Shown piece by piece: positions 19,081 through 29,469 of a stretch of DNA of 61,838 nucleotides (position 1 is the first letter of the stretch; each line of letters begins with the position of its first letter). This DNA is from Cyanocohniella sp. LLY (GTDB taxonomy: Bacteria; Cyanobacteriota; Cyanobacteriia; Cyanobacteriales; Nostocaceae): positions 1 to 61,838 of the forward strand of contig JAKOMP010000025.1 in assembly GCA_022241785.1 (NCBI GenBank). The letters run 5' to 3'. Both the position numbers and the translations under genes were made by a program. The notes below the pieces were generated by a model, which saw nothing but the letters and a program-made list of their open reading frames with translations, was not told the DNA's origin and searched no databases.

Positions 19081-20592
19081 CTAAGCTACATTCGCCATAT
19101 TCAAAAATCCAGTTTGAATCAAATAGGCTGTATAGGTCATCAACAATTGAGAATCTATGGTTGGGCAAACAATAGAACTACCTTCTAAAGCCTTCAACGT
19201 AGCTTGACAACTAATATGAGGTCTTCTAGCTTTTAGATACAAATCTGGAATAGTTAATTGTTCATCAGACCAGCGTTCCAAAAGAAAAGGTCGCAAAGTA
19301 TATAAAGGATTGTCTACAGAAGACGCATTTTTAATTAACTCTGCTTGCCATTCATCATAAGGCAGCATTTTAATTTGATAACCAAAAGAGCGTATCCAGT
19401 CAACTAAGAAACTCAAAGGTACTGGTTGGGGATGTTGTAAGTGGAATGCTTTACCAATAGATTCTTTTTGTCTGGATAGATAAACAACGGCTTTACTTAC
19501 ATAATCCACCGGAGACATATCCAACATATAATCGACATCGGGGAAACTGCCCATTTCTAGGCAACCCTTGGTCATCAAATTGATGAAATCATGGGTATTA
19601 CAAATACCTGTTTCGCTATCTCCCGAAATTAATGGTGGTCTGTGAATAGTTACAGGTAATCCTCTATCACCGGCAACTTTAACTAACTTTTCTGCCACCC
19701 ATTTAGTTTGAGAGTAGCCCAGAAAAATCCCTTCCCAATGACTAAAGTCGTCCTGTTCTTCTACTAAATGACCAGCATAAGCAGGTGATTCAAACACAGC
19801 TACACTGGAAACGTAATGTACGGGCTTGACTTTGGTTTGACAAGCCAATCGCAAAACTTCTTGAGTTCCCAGAACGTTAGCAGTCTTCAGTGCTGAATAG
19901 GGATAAACATAATTCAGTAAAGCTGCACTGTGGTAGATGGTATCAATATTAGTAGCTAAGATTTGAAACTGTTCAGAGGGAATACCTAACAGTGGTTGAG
20001 ATAAATCGCCCACAATAGGGATAATTCGAGAATTAAATTTCTCATCCCAAATTGCATACTGTTCCAAATTCTTTTGCAGTTTGCTTTTACCTTCTGTGGA
20101 ATTAGCAGCCCGCACTAAGCAATATATATCGGCATCAGTTTCTTGTAGTAGTTCCCGGATAATAAAAGCACCTAAATAGCCAGTTCCCCCAGTTAAAAAG
20201 ATATTCTTGGGTTCACCAATAAATATGCTGGATGCATTGGCAGGATTAATAGTGGAGTCAAGCACAACCTCAGCAGCTAAATTGAGAACTGGGGTGTTAG
20301 TAGAATTAGTTTGACTATCTTGAACCTGTACACCTTCTTGCAGTTCTTCCGCTAAACGCTGTGAAAGAGAGGCAATAGTTGGATAATGCCATAAGAGTAG
20401 CGGCGAGGGTTGGAATCCCAATAATTCTTCTAACTTACTGACCAAAGTCATGGCTTGTGCTGAGTCCAAACCATAATTTTCTAAATTTTCATTGACATCT
20501 ATTTCGTCGGCTTCTACTCCTAATAATTCAGCCAGGTTAGATACCAACCAAGCTTGAATATCTGCTGCACTATAAGATTGTTTTAGAGTCAT
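19081..20592 (-). CDS. hglB: ACP-thioester reductase releasing the glycolipid chain (HglB-like)
   Basis: The chosen start is ATG 20592, with GGAG in the end of the preceding gene as ribosome site; 503 residues. An N-terminal carrier domain (about 8-75) carries the phosphopantetheine Ser in [10 protein letters not shown] linker leads to an NAD(P)H thioester reductase from about residue 125: the Rossmann motif [13 protein letters not shown] and YCLVRA, then [11 protein letters not shown] and [11 protein letters not shown] with the Tyr/Lys pair. This is the architecture of HglB, which releases the finished polyketide as a fatty aldehyde or alcohol, the aglycone of heterocyst glycolipids. It follows the PfaD-like gene with a 2-base gap, so translation is probably coupled. 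It is the last gene of the minus-strand PKS set. Confidence 0.88.
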   Translation of the reverse strand: MTLKQSYSAADIQAWLVSNLAELLGVEADEIDVNENLENYGLDSAQAMTLVSKLEELLGFQPSPLLLWHYPTIASLSQRLAEELQEGVQVQDSQTNSTNTPVLNLAAEVVLDSTINPANASSIFIGEPKNIFLTGGTGYLGAFIIRELLQETDADIYCLVRAANSTEGKSKLQKNLEQYAIWDEKFNSRIIPIVGDLSQPLLGIPSEQFQILATNIDTIYHSAALLNYVYPYSALKTANVLGTQEVLRLACQTKVKPVHYVSSVAVFESPAYAGHLVEEQDDFSHWEGIFLGYSQTKWVAEKLVKVAGDRGLPVTIHRPPLISGDSETGICNTHDFINLMTKGCLEMGSFPDVDYMLDMSPVDYVSKAVVYLSRQKESIGKAFHLQHPQPVPLSFLVDWIRSFGYQIKMLPYDEWQAELIKNASSVDNPLYTLRPFLLERWSDEQLTIPDLYLKARRPHISCQATLKALEGSSIVCPTIDSQLLMTYTAYLIQTGFLNMANVA

Positions 20593-20594
20593 TT

Positions 20595-22259
20595 TTACAT
20601 CTCCAATAATTGAGGATTTTCTGGGCAATACTGACTGTAATCTTCGGGGATTTGCATTCCTTGAATTTTCAAGCTTTGAATGCGATACAAGAAGGCTGCT
20701 CCTGTCATGATGTGATAAGCAACATCAACTACCCGACGATTCTGTGGTTCAGCTAAGTAAGAACCCCGCACCCAATCATTAAAACCACCCATTGCTGGGC
20801 CACACCAAATTTGATAATCGACTTCTCTGCCTTTTTCCCCAGAACTAGACCAACGGGAAGATAATCCTAAATACCAGCGAAAAATTAATGCCATTTTTAG
20901 CTTCGGATTATTAACTGCCTTGCCTAGTTTTTCGGGGTTTTTCTGGGATAAATAAGCTGCTGTTCCTTCCCAGACTTCGGCGAGAGTTTTACGAAAAACT
21001 TGCTTTTCTAATTTTTGTCTTTCTGCCAGGGGAATGTCTTCAATGGAGTCATAAGTCCGGTATATTTCATACAACTTCTGCGCGCGCATGGGAAACATTG
21101 TGCCGCGTTTGAGGACTTGTAGTTTTACCCCCATTTCAAACATATCGGCGGCTGGAGCCATAATCATATCTGCCATTTCTGCTTGAGCTAGTAATTTTTT
21201 GGTATGTTCACAAGCTCCAGATTCAACGCAGGACTGATTAATTGAGCCAGTCATGATATATGCAGCACCCATCATAAAAGCTGCTAAGGCTGATTGTGGT
21301 GTGGCAATTCCCCCGGCTACACCAATTCTAATTGGTTGGTCGTAATGATATTGTTCTTGGATTTCATTCCGCAAAGCAATAATAGAAGGTAATAAACAGA
21401 CAAGGGGACGATTATCTGTATGTCCGCCAGAATCGGCTTCGACTGTAATATCGTCGGCCATGGGGACTTTAGCCGCAAGTTTAGCTTGTAAGTCGGTGAT
21501 TAGTCCTTGTTCTAGGAGTTCTTTGATAATTCTAGGTGGTGCTGGTTGGAGAAATTTTGTAGCTACTTCTCGGCGAGAAATTTTGGCGATGACTTTGTTT
21601 TTGATTTCGATTTGGTTGGCATCGTTTAAGCTGAGTCCGGCGACACGGTAGTAAACGATGTTGGGGGTTAAGTCGAGAAATGCTGAGGCCTCTACAGTTC
21701 TGACTTGATGTTTGAGGTACAGTTCTACGGCACGGCGTTCGATGGCCATGTCGTTGGGGCTGTGAATTAAGTTGAAAGCGTAGGGGCCATGAGGTAAGGC
21801 TTCTTGAATACGTTTAATGGCTGTTTCTAAACGTTCTGGTGGTAGTCCACCTGCACCGAAGGAACTCAAGATTTGAGCTTTTCCCAGGGCGATGACCATT
21901 TCTTCAGAGGCTATACCGCCTGCCATTGCGCCGGTTACATAGGCGTATTTGACTCCGTGAAAAGCTAGGAAGGTGGGGTCTCCTAGTTGTTGGAGCGTGA
22001 TGGGGGGAATGGAGGTGAGGAGTTGTGCAGTTGGGTTATTGTCTTGGCAAAGGTAGCCTTCGTTAGTAATACCGATTTTGTCGGCGATTTTGAGGATGTA
22101 ACAGGGTTTATCTAATGTTTGTAGTTTGGTTTTGATGGTTTGTTGGTCGAAGGATATACTATCTAGACATCCTCGCCAGGTAAAGTTTGGGGTGTGAATT
22201 TGGGGAGAAAATTTCAGACTATTATTGTGTTTGTTTGGTAGTGTATCTACGGGGGTCAC
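20595..22259 (-). CDS. hglA: PfaD-type FMN enoyl reductase
   Basis: This 554-residue TIM-barrel flavoprotein of the 2-nitropropane dioxygenase/PfaD class reduces the enoyl intermediates made in trans by iterative PUFA-type synthases. Landmarks are [11 protein letters not shown] (about residue 126), [11 protein letters not shown] and [12 protein letters not shown] in the phosphate-binding half, and [20 protein letters not shown], which is characteristic of PfaD. The C-terminal part contains the [11 protein letters not shown] segment. The start is GTG 22259 with AGGT at ribosome-site distance; no in-frame ATG lies near the N-terminus. Gene symbol hglA is from memory of the Anabaena cluster naming and is less certain than the enzyme class. 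Confidence 0.82.
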   Translation of the reverse strand: MTPVDTLPNKHNNSLKFSPQIHTPNFTWRGCLDSISFDQQTIKTKLQTLDKPCYILKIADKIGITNEGYLCQDNNPTAQLLTSIPPITLQQLGDPTFLAFHGVKYAYVTGAMAGGIASEEMVIALGKAQILSSFGAGGLPPERLETAIKRIQEALPHGPYAFNLIHSPNDMAIERRAVELYLKHQVRTVEASAFLDLTPNIVYYRVAGLSLNDANQIEIKNKVIAKISRREVATKFLQPAPPRIIKELLEQGLITDLQAKLAAKVPMADDITVEADSGGHTDNRPLVCLLPSIIALRNEIQEQYHYDQPIRIGVAGGIATPQSALAAFMMGAAYIMTGSINQSCVESGACEHTKKLLAQAEMADMIMAPAADMFEMGVKLQVLKRGTMFPMRAQKLYEIYRTYDSIEDIPLAERQKLEKQVFRKTLAEVWEGTAAYLSQKNPEKLGKAVNNPKLKMALIFRWYLGLSSRWSSSGEKGREVDYQIWCGPAMGGFNDWVRGSYLAEPQNRRVVDVAYHIMTGAAFLYRIQSLKIQGMQIPEDYSQYCPENPQLLEM

Positions 22260-22461
22260 TGTAGTTTTACCTATTTACTAATTGGTGATGGCAATTAACG
22301 TTCGCGTAGCGTGCGCGCAGCGCATACCGCCAAGTCGCCAAGTAAGCCAAGGAAGAAGATTTTTATAGAGTGAGTTGGCGTTCCTCTCTGCGTCTCTGCG
22401 TGATCTTAACGTTCGCGTAGCGCATACCACAGAGACACGGAGGTAACAGAGAGAGTATTAG
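22260..22461. repeat. Dispersed repeats between the KS-CLF-AT gene and pfaD-like gene
   Basis: Two direct copies of an element beginning TAACGTTCGCGTAGCG and ending CGCATACC lie at 22296-22328 and 22407-22428. The second sits in the loop between CTCTGCGTCTCTGCGTG and CACAGAGACACGGAG, which are imperfectly complementary. It looks like one repeat inserted into the loop of another. Confidence 0.65.
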
Positions 22462-25400
22462 TTATGATTTTTCATTCAATAGGTTTTCGGCGCAGGCTAG
22501 TTGTAATTGAATGATTTCGCTCATTTGTTTACTAAAATCTTTTCTGGCTTGTAAGAAAGCAGTATGATTTTTGGTTATGCGGTCATTGTTTTCACTCAGT
22601 TTTTGATACTGAGTCTTGTTGAGTTCAGACATTCTAATTGTGTTATCAAGTTGATGATTTGTGACTGGAGATGACACAATTGGTTGCAGATTTTTCTGTC
22701 CCAGGGCTGTTGACTCAAAAGATTGTAATTCTTCTGGAGTCTCAAAACCGTGTTCCATGATATTTTTTATTGGGTCTTCTGCTGGCTGATTTGGTGTAAG
22801 TAATTGTACGTTTTGATGCAGATTTTTTACCCGATAATTGTTGAGGTTATTGGCGATATTGTGGAAGTGTTTACGGTTTGCTTCGGTCAATATTGCCGCA
22901 GCAATTGATTTACCACCCAAAGTGATGGTTCTTAGGGTTAATTTGTTTTGTTTGGTGGTGGTGGTGAGGTTGTACAGTGGTGATAAGTCTAAGGTGACTC
23001 GGTGACTGACAAGTTTTGCTAAGGCTTTGACCATAGAACTGTGGTCATCCATGCCTCTACGATTTAGGGATACAGTGATGTGTTCTTTGTTTTCTAAGAT
23101 TTTGCTAATCCATCGTGAACATACTCCACCTGCACCGGCTTCGATGAATATTTTTACGCCGTCGTCGTAGATACGGTTAACTAGTTGGGGAAAGTCCAGT
23201 TGTTGGCTCAGTCCGGTGGCTATGCTGCTGGCTATGACACCACTATCTAGGACTATGGGTTGGTATTCGGCGGCGGAGTAGAATGTGACGCCTGGTAGGT
23301 TTTGGCTGGGTAAGGTGTTGACTTTAGCTATCTCTGCGTATTGCGATCGCATAGGGTCGCAATGTATGACATGATCGAAGGGTGCGGGGAAGGCGTTACA
23401 ACCTAGAGTTTTGATTACTCTTTGACAGGCTGTTTTTTCACCGGCAATTAAGACTTCTTCTGGTGTGTTGATTTGAGTTAAATAGACTCGTGACTCATGT
23501 TTGAGAGCTTCTGTGACTTGAGAGGGGGTTGCCATGAGTACATAAGTACCCCAGAAGTTATCTTCTTGTAATTCTGTTGTAGTTAAGCCCCAATACTCAC
23601 GGACGGCGTTTTTTGGGCCTGATAATTTATCGCCAAATAAGGGTGATGAGTTGAGAATGTTACTACCGCCTTCAAAATCACTCCAAACTCCCTGGGCTAC
23701 CATCATGCTGGTTTCACCTAAGCTATAGCCGAAGACGCATTGGGGTTTGACTTGAAAGTCGTCTCGGAAAATTGCTGTCATGTATCTGGCGAAGGCGATT
23801 TCACTTTCAAACATCGCCAGGGAATCATCTAAAAGTTGCTTTTCGAGGGTTTCTAGTTGTCTGGTTGTGAGTTTAGGGAAACTGCGGGGATAAACTAATT
23901 TCTCTACATCGGCTGCACGGTTATAGAGATTGTTGCTTTTTAAGTCCTCGAAGACTTTGGGGAATAGGCGGAAGACTGTCCGGCCGATGCCGATATAAGA
24001 ATTGACTGCGGCTGGATAAACGTAGGCTAATGTCCCGCGTTTACCCAAGGGTTTGGCTGTAAAATAACTACCTAGTGGTGATTGCCAATCTGTACCTTTT
24101 TCAAAGGCAGTATTTACGCCTTTACGGGCAGCATCGATTTGTTTGAGGAGTTCTTTTTTGTTACGTCCGGTAATTGCTAGGGCATATTTAGCCTCAGTAT
24201 GTTCTTTAAAAGTGGTAAAGGTCTGACTGGCAGTGGTGGATAAACAAGAACTATCTTCGATACTTTGTTGGAGGCTATTTAGAACCTCTTGTAAGTTGCC
24301 TTGGTTATCAGCTGTTACGGGGAACAGATGAAAAGGCATTTGCTGTAAATATCTACTGTCGCGTTCTTGTTGGTCTGGGTCTTCTGACAAGATGACATGG
24401 GCGTAAGTGCCATCTATACCGAGGCTATTGAGGGCAGCTATCCGACGAGAGCCGCCTTTATCGACAAACCAAGGTCTAGATTCTGTAGCTACATAGAAGG
24501 GACTACCTTCCCATAGTTGTGGTGTTTTGGCACCAGACCATTGAGGTGTGGCTGGAATGTATCTGTAATAAAGACAGAGGGCAGTTTTGATTAGGCTGGC
24601 AATTCCTGATGCCGTATAGGTATGGCCGATATTGGACTTGACGCTACCTATGGCACACTGCAAACCATTGCCAGTCTTGGGATAAGCCTGTAACAACCCT
24701 GTGATTTCCGCTGTGTCTTGTTGGGGAATCCCACTACCAAATACTTCTACATAGTTGACCTCTGTGGGTTGAATCTCTGCTATCTGGAAGGCTTGTTGAC
24801 AGGCCTCTTGGATAGCTTGGGCATCAGATGTTGTTAGCTGAGGAGAAGTATTTTCTGCAAAACTGACGGCATCGAGTACAGCATAAATTCGTTGGTTGTT
24901 TTGTTGGGCAGTATCGTGACGCTTGAGGACAATTGCACCCGCACCTTCACCGACCATCCAACCATCGGCGTTTTGGTCAAAGCTTAAGGTATTGATGCCT
25001 GTATTGACTTTGCCTAATTGACTGCGTAATAAGACATTCTCTACACCACCGGCTAAATCTACTGCACCCAACACTACAGCCTCGACTTCTCCAGATGTCA
25101 GTAGCATTTGAGCAACTTCCAAGGCCTTAAGGGCAGAGTTTTCACCAGATGTCATGGTGAAGGCGGGGCCAGTGAAATTCCACAAAGCGGAAAGCCGACT
25201 CGCCATAATATTGGCGATGTGACTGACATACTCACCGATTTCTACTGGATGGTGAATGCTATCTTTAACAACACCTTCTAACTGGGAAAGGTCTGCATCT
25301 GGTAAAGCGATATCTTCGGCTCGTAAGCCTTCTTTGACTTGCCAAGATAAATCCCATCGTTGCTGTAATTGATGTACAGAAAACTCTGTTTCCGCCGCCA

Positions 25401-27141
25401 CAATTACTGCTACATTTCCCCCTTCCTTCAGTCCTGCATCTTTAACAGCCCGGTCAGCAACTTTTAAAAGTAACAGTTGTTGGGGATTGAGTTTTTCAAC
25501 TTCGTTGGGGGGAATTTTACAAGCTAAAGTATCAATGTCAAAGTCTTGGATGTATGCTCCTATTGGCGCTTTTCCATCTGTTAAACCGTACTCTTGGAGT
25601 AAGTTTGTTTGCTCATCTATACCATGCCATCTAGAGGGGGGTAGGGGAATAAAATGCTGGGTTCCTTCATAAATGCTGCGTTCAAAGGCATCTAAGCCAT
25701 TACATCCACCGAAATAGGCATCCATACCAACAATGGCAATTTTGGCGGGTGGTGTGGGTGCTGTAGATTCGGATTTTGATGCTGTGATGCCTTGTTCAAT
25801 AATTAAATGGGAATTGGTACCACCAAACCCAAAAGCACTGATGGCTGCCCGTTTAATTGGTGTATTGTTGTTAGGCCAGGCTGTAGCTTTTCTGACAATA
25901 TTTTCACTGGAAATGACATTATTGTCTGAGGCTAAAGGTACATCAACATTAATAGTAGGTGGTATGACTCCCTGAGACATACTCACAATGATCTTAGTCA
26001 AGCCCACCATACCCGCAGCCGTTAGTAGATGTCCGGTGTTGGCTTTGGCAGAACCTACTAGGGGTGAGGCTTGATGTTGTCCAAAAAATGTAGCTATGGA
26101 ATTAAGTTCAGTTGTATCGCCTAGTAATGTACCGGTAGCATGACACTCTAGATAATCAATACTTTGGGGACTAATTTGGGCTTCGTTATAAGCTCGTTCA
26201 AAGGCGAGGACTTGCCCTTTGGTATTAGGGCTGAGTAAATGCTTACCTTTGCCATCATTGGAGAGTCCAGTACCACAAATAGTGGCCAGAATATTGTCAC
26301 CATCTCTGACAGCATCGGCATATCTTTTCAGCATTACCATGCCCACACCATCACCGGGAATTAAACCTCTGGATGTCTTATCTAAGGGGCGACTCGTACC
26401 GTCTTCAGAAAAGCCTTGGACACCGGAAAATAGCATCCGCACAAACAGCGAATCGGCACAACTGATGGCTCCCGCTAACATCATGTCAGCTTTGTGAGAT
26501 GAGAGATAATGCGAGGCTAATTTAATAGCATAAAATGACGAAGAACAAGCAGCATCTAGACATAAATTAATTCTAGATAGCGATAAAGCTTGGGCAACTA
26601 TAGACGCTGGTAAACCAGAAATCATGGCGTTGTATAAAGACGCTGTTGTTGTCTTTGGTAAACCAGCTAAAGCAAAATCTTCGTCTTGTAAAAGTTCTTT
26701 AACAGCAGGTGCGATCGCTTGTTGGTAAATGGGGGAAAATAATTGATGGGAAAGTCTGGTGGGGAAGGAAAGATTACCGAGAATTACGCCGCATTTGGCG
26801 AGTAGGTTTTGATTTCCCCAGTAGCCGCTATTGGTGATGGCTTGTTTTGCGGCATACAATGACCATTTAAAGGAGTCGTCTAAACCAGCAACTAATTCTG
26901 ATGGCAGGTTATATTCGGCGGGGTTAAATTGAAAGTCCCGGATGTATCCACCTTTGAGGGAATAGGTTTTATCTGGTGTGCCTTTAACTGGATTGTAAAA
27001 AATGTTGGGGTCTACGCCTATTTCCGTAGTTGTTGCTGATGAGGTAGAATCTTTTTGGTCTATGAGATTTTGCCAAAATTCGTCGGGGTTTTTAGCATCG
27101 GGGAATAGGCATGACAATCCGATGATGGCTATTTTTTGCAT
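22462..27141 (-). CDS. hglC: Iterative PKS with KS, chain-length factor and AT (HglC-like)
   Basis: This 1559-residue protein contains three catalytic-type domains. The N-terminal ketosynthase (1-450) has an intact Cys in DAACSSSFYA (about 196), ECHATGT and GHLLTAAG. A second KS-fold domain (about 470-930) has the Cys replaced by Glu in TSGENSALKAL, the hallmark of a chain-length/decarboxylation factor in PfaC-type synthases. The third, acyltransferase-like domain (about 1090-1420) has the nucleophile in FGYSLGETSM. A polar, coiled-coil-prone tail follows. Together with HglE- and HglD-like proteins it would extend the chain iteratively. ATG 27141 has GAGGATA upstream. Symbol by family memory; domain content is seen directly. 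Confidence 0.85.
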   Translation of the reverse strand: MQKIAIIGLSCLFPDAKNPDEFWQNLIDQKDSTSSATTTEIGVDPNIFYNPVKGTPDKTYSLKGGYIRDFQFNPAEYNLPSELVAGLDDSFKWSLYAAKQAITNSGYWGNQNLLAKCGVILGNLSFPTRLSHQLFSPIYQQAIAPAVKELLQDEDFALAGLPKTTTASLYNAMISGLPASIVAQALSLSRINLCLDAACSSSFYAIKLASHYLSSHKADMMLAGAISCADSLFVRMLFSGVQGFSEDGTSRPLDKTSRGLIPGDGVGMVMLKRYADAVRDGDNILATICGTGLSNDGKGKHLLSPNTKGQVLAFERAYNEAQISPQSIDYLECHATGTLLGDTTELNSIATFFGQHQASPLVGSAKANTGHLLTAAGMVGLTKIIVSMSQGVIPPTINVDVPLASDNNVISSENIVRKATAWPNNNTPIKRAAISAFGFGGTNSHLIIEQGITASKSESTAPTPPAKIAIVGMDAYFGGCNGLDAFERSIYEGTQHFIPLPPSRWHGIDEQTNLLQEYGLTDGKAPIGAYIQDFDIDTLACKIPPNEVEKLNPQQLLLLKVADRAVKDAGLKEGGNVAVIVAAETEFSVHQLQQRWDLSWQVKEGLRAEDIALPDADLSQLEGVVKDSIHHPVEIGEYVSHIANIMASRLSALWNFTGPAFTMTSGENSALKALEVAQMLLTSGEVEAVVLGAVDLAGGVENVLLRSQLGKVNTGINTLSFDQNADGWMVGEGAGAIVLKRHDTAQQNNQRIYAVLDAVSFAENTSPQLTTSDAQAIQEACQQAFQIAEIQPTEVNYVEVFGSGIPQQDTAEITGLLQAYPKTGNGLQCAIGSVKSNIGHTYTASGIASLIKTALCLYYRYIPATPQWSGAKTPQLWEGSPFYVATESRPWFVDKGGSRRIAALNSLGIDGTYAHVILSEDPDQQERDSRYLQQMPFHLFPVTADNQGNLQEVLNSLQQSIEDSSCLSTTASQTFTTFKEHTEAKYALAITGRNKKELLKQIDAARKGVNTAFEKGTDWQSPLGSYFTAKPLGKRGTLAYVYPAAVNSYIGIGRTVFRLFPKVFEDLKSNNLYNRAADVEKLVYPRSFPKLTTRQLETLEKQLLDDSLAMFESEIAFARYMTAIFRDDFQVKPQCVFGYSLGETSMMVAQGVWSDFEGGSNILNSSPLFGDKLSGPKNAVREYWGLTTTELQEDNFWGTYVLMATPSQVTEALKHESRVYLTQINTPEEVLIAGEKTACQRVIKTLGCNAFPAPFDHVIHCDPMRSQYAEIAKVNTLPSQNLPGVTFYSAAEYQPIVLDSGVIASSIATGLSQQLDFPQLVNRIYDDGVKIFIEAGAGGVCSRWISKILENKEHITVSLNRRGMDDHSSMVKALAKLVSHRVTLDLSPLYNLTTTTKQNKLTLRTITLGGKSIAAAILTEANRKHFHNIANNLNNYRVKNLHQNVQLLTPNQPAEDPIKNIMEHGFETPEELQSFESTALGQKNLQPIVSSPVTNHQLDNTIRMSELNKTQYQKLSENNDRITKNHTAFLQARKDFSKQMSEIIQLQLACAENLLNEKS

Positions 27142-27553
27142 TGTTATATCCTCAACAGTTTTGGGGTATTTAAAAGAAGGCAGGATTTACGCTGTTCCCC
27201 AAACTTGAGAATTTCTGTCTCGCGCAAAGGCGTAGCTAACTTTTCCCGGTATCTGGAAAACCTCTCTCTAAATCTCTCTCCTGCGAGGCGAGAGACTTTG
27301 ACTTCTCCCCATTCCCTCGTAGGGAATGGGGGTCTGACAGGTGTAGGTTTTGCGTTACCTTTTCCACATGACGTGAAAAGTCAGAGAGGCGCAGAGGCGC
27401 GGAGAGTAAGAGATTAGAAGAGAGTTGGGAGTCTACGTTTATTGGCAATTTCTCAGAAAATAATAACGTTGCTGAGTTACATAATATAGTCTCCTATTCT
27501 CTGTAACTCCGCGTCTCTGCGGGCAAAAAAAGATTTATAGCTACACTAACTGA
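27142..27553. repeat. Repeat-rich gap between the HglD- and HglC-like genes
   Basis: There is no gene in these 412 bases. They hold a Nostoc-type unit (CTCTCTAAATCTCTCTCCTG ... GAGAGACTTTGA), a perfect hairpin CCCATTCCCTC-GTA-GGGAATGGG type at about 27308-27330, and CTCTGCG/CGCAGAG words (27385-27410, 27505-27520). The same words occur in the other two gaps of this PKS set. Confidence 0.6.
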
Positions 27554-29272
27554 CTAACTTCTAAGTAATTTCATTGACCAAATAATGGCGTTGGCACCCA
27601 ACATTCGGGAGTATACTTTTCCTTGTTTATCGTGGATAATAAAGTCAGCGATCGCACTAGTTGCTGTTTTGGTTTTTACTTCACAAGATACGTAAAATGG
27701 TTCGTTGTGTGGGGTGGGGGCAAATTGTTCAAATTTCTCTACTTTTCCGGGTAAGCAACCTTCTTGATGAAAGTGTTGTGTCCAAATCCATAAGGCGTGC
27801 ATACTCAGGTCTGTTGTGTAAGGATTGACCCATCTGACGGGGAATTGTCCTTCTTTTTGAGGGCTGAGTTTTGTCCACAAGCATTCTGTGGTGATTTTTT
27901 CGGGAGTAATATTTAAAACTCGTTGGACTTCTTGAAATGATGGACCATGAAATAGGGTGGCTCCTCCATTTTGATAGAAGTCTTTTTTGGTGGCTGTGAT
28001 GATGTTATCTTCGGCTAAATTGATTGATTCATAAATCGGGATAGGGGGAATTTCTCGTTGGAGATTGAGTTGAGCGCTAAAATGATAATGGGTTTTTCCT
28101 GCGGGGTTTTTACTCCAAATTTTAGCTTTCAGTTCTATTTTTTCTAAGTTGACTTTGGCAAGTTCTTCTACTTCCAAAATATACTCTTTCGCTAAATTTT
28201 CATTGAAGGTAATTCCCTTCAAAATCTTGAAATCTGTGTAACTAAATAATTTATATCCAGGATACATTTCCTCACAGGAATTGATAATCCAGGACATGGC
28301 ACAGGTAGCAGGTAATACTGGAACACCCGCAATGACATGATCATATAAGAAGGGGTTTGCTTCCAATGTCATCTGGCGACGCAGACGATGAGTTCGCAGT
28401 TGGGTGTCTAACTCGATAATTGGGGGAACCAATGGACTACCAATGACAACTTGTGCAGTGTCATTATGGGCTGGGTGTAGTTCGTTGACTAGCATTTGTG
28501 TACCTGTATCCACAGGAATAATATCAATTCCCCTTTCTGCAAAAGCCTTTTTCAGTTCCGGTGATACCATCCCACTATCCCAAGCGCCCCAGTTAATGGC
28601 TACTACGTGACACAGGGGATAATTTTGCTTAATCAAATGGGCGGATTTATTGAGAATTTCATTAGCGATCGCATAGTCAGATTGTCCGATATTCCCGTAA
28701 AATCCAGTTACGGAGGAGAACAATACTAAATGCTGGAGTTGCTCAAGATTGACGCAAGATAGCAGATTTTCTAATCCCTGCACCTTAGCTGTGTAAACCT
28801 TTTCAAAATCCTGGTCAGTTTTCTTTTCTATTAACTTATCAGCTAAATTTCCCGCCCCGTGGATAATTCCCGTAATTCCACCCACAGCCGCCAACTTCTG
28901 CTGCAAATCGGCAACATTAGTCACATCTACACTAATATATTCTGCTTGTGCGCCTGTTGCGGCGATCGCTGCCAGTGTTTTCTTAATTTCTCGACTAGAA
29001 ATAATCTGGTTATATATCTTCTGTACACTGATGGGTGTCGGCTTCTCCCCTTGAGATAGAAGATTTTCCATGATGCGTTTCTTTAACGCTGGTTCCTCAA
29101 AACAATCATGCACAAACGCCGGCTCAATTTCTAAAAGCTGCGAACGACCAAGCAAAATAAACTTACAAGGCTGGTGCTGCGCCAATTTAATCGCACATTG
29201 AGCTGTGATACCTTTCGCGCCACCACTTACAACAAAAACCGATGAAGGACGAACCTGAGTCTGTGTAGTCAT
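27554..29272 (-). CDS. hglD: Ketoreductase (catalytic half) - dehydratase protein (HglD-like)
   Basis: 572 residues. The N-terminus opens almost at once on the NADPH motif VVSGGAKGITAQCA. It continues with the KR catalytic residues: Ser in LFSSVTGFYGNIGQ and Tyr/Asn in SDYAIANE (about 190-205). The structural half that normally precedes a KR is absent here but is found at the C-terminus of the upstream HglE-like protein. From about residue 300 a hotdog dehydratase begins (YDHVIAGVPVLPA, catalytic His; LFHGPSFQEVQ). The protein would reduce and dehydrate the beta-keto intermediates. Start ATG 29272 has a weak ribosome site. The 197-base gap from hglE consists of repeats. Symbol from cluster memory. 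Confidence 0.8.
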   Translation of the reverse strand: MTTQTQVRPSSVFVVSGGAKGITAQCAIKLAQHQPCKFILLGRSQLLEIEPAFVHDCFEEPALKKRIMENLLSQGEKPTPISVQKIYNQIISSREIKKTLAAIAATGAQAEYISVDVTNVADLQQKLAAVGGITGIIHGAGNLADKLIEKKTDQDFEKVYTAKVQGLENLLSCVNLEQLQHLVLFSSVTGFYGNIGQSDYAIANEILNKSAHLIKQNYPLCHVVAINWGAWDSGMVSPELKKAFAERGIDIIPVDTGTQMLVNELHPAHNDTAQVVIGSPLVPPIIELDTQLRTHRLRRQMTLEANPFLYDHVIAGVPVLPATCAMSWIINSCEEMYPGYKLFSYTDFKILKGITFNENLAKEYILEVEELAKVNLEKIELKAKIWSKNPAGKTHYHFSAQLNLQREIPPIPIYESINLAEDNIITATKKDFYQNGGATLFHGPSFQEVQRVLNITPEKITTECLWTKLSPQKEGQFPVRWVNPYTTDLSMHALWIWTQHFHQEGCLPGKVEKFEQFAPTPHNEPFYVSCEVKTKTATSAIADFIIHDKQGKVYSRMLGANAIIWSMKLLRS

Positions 29273-29469
29273 ATTATTGGGAATTTATGATTAAAATAAA
29301 CCGCCAAGACGCCCGCGCGCAGCGATGCCCGTAAGGGCTGTAGACGCCAAGAAAGAGTTTTTTAAAGATTTCTGCGCTCTTAAACTCTGCGCCTCTGCGT
29401 CTCTGCGTGAAACAAAAAACAATCCTGGAACGCAGAGGGGGATATGGTGCAATCTCCCCCTCCTCAAAA
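29273..29469. repeat. Repeat-filled gap between the HglE- and HglD-like genes
   Basis: The gap contains GCCCGCGCGCAGCGATGCCCG...GGGC followed by GCGCCTCTGCGTCTCTGCGTG, both members of dispersed families seen elsewhere in the window. It lies exactly where an uninterrupted ketoreductase would continue. Confidence 0.6.
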
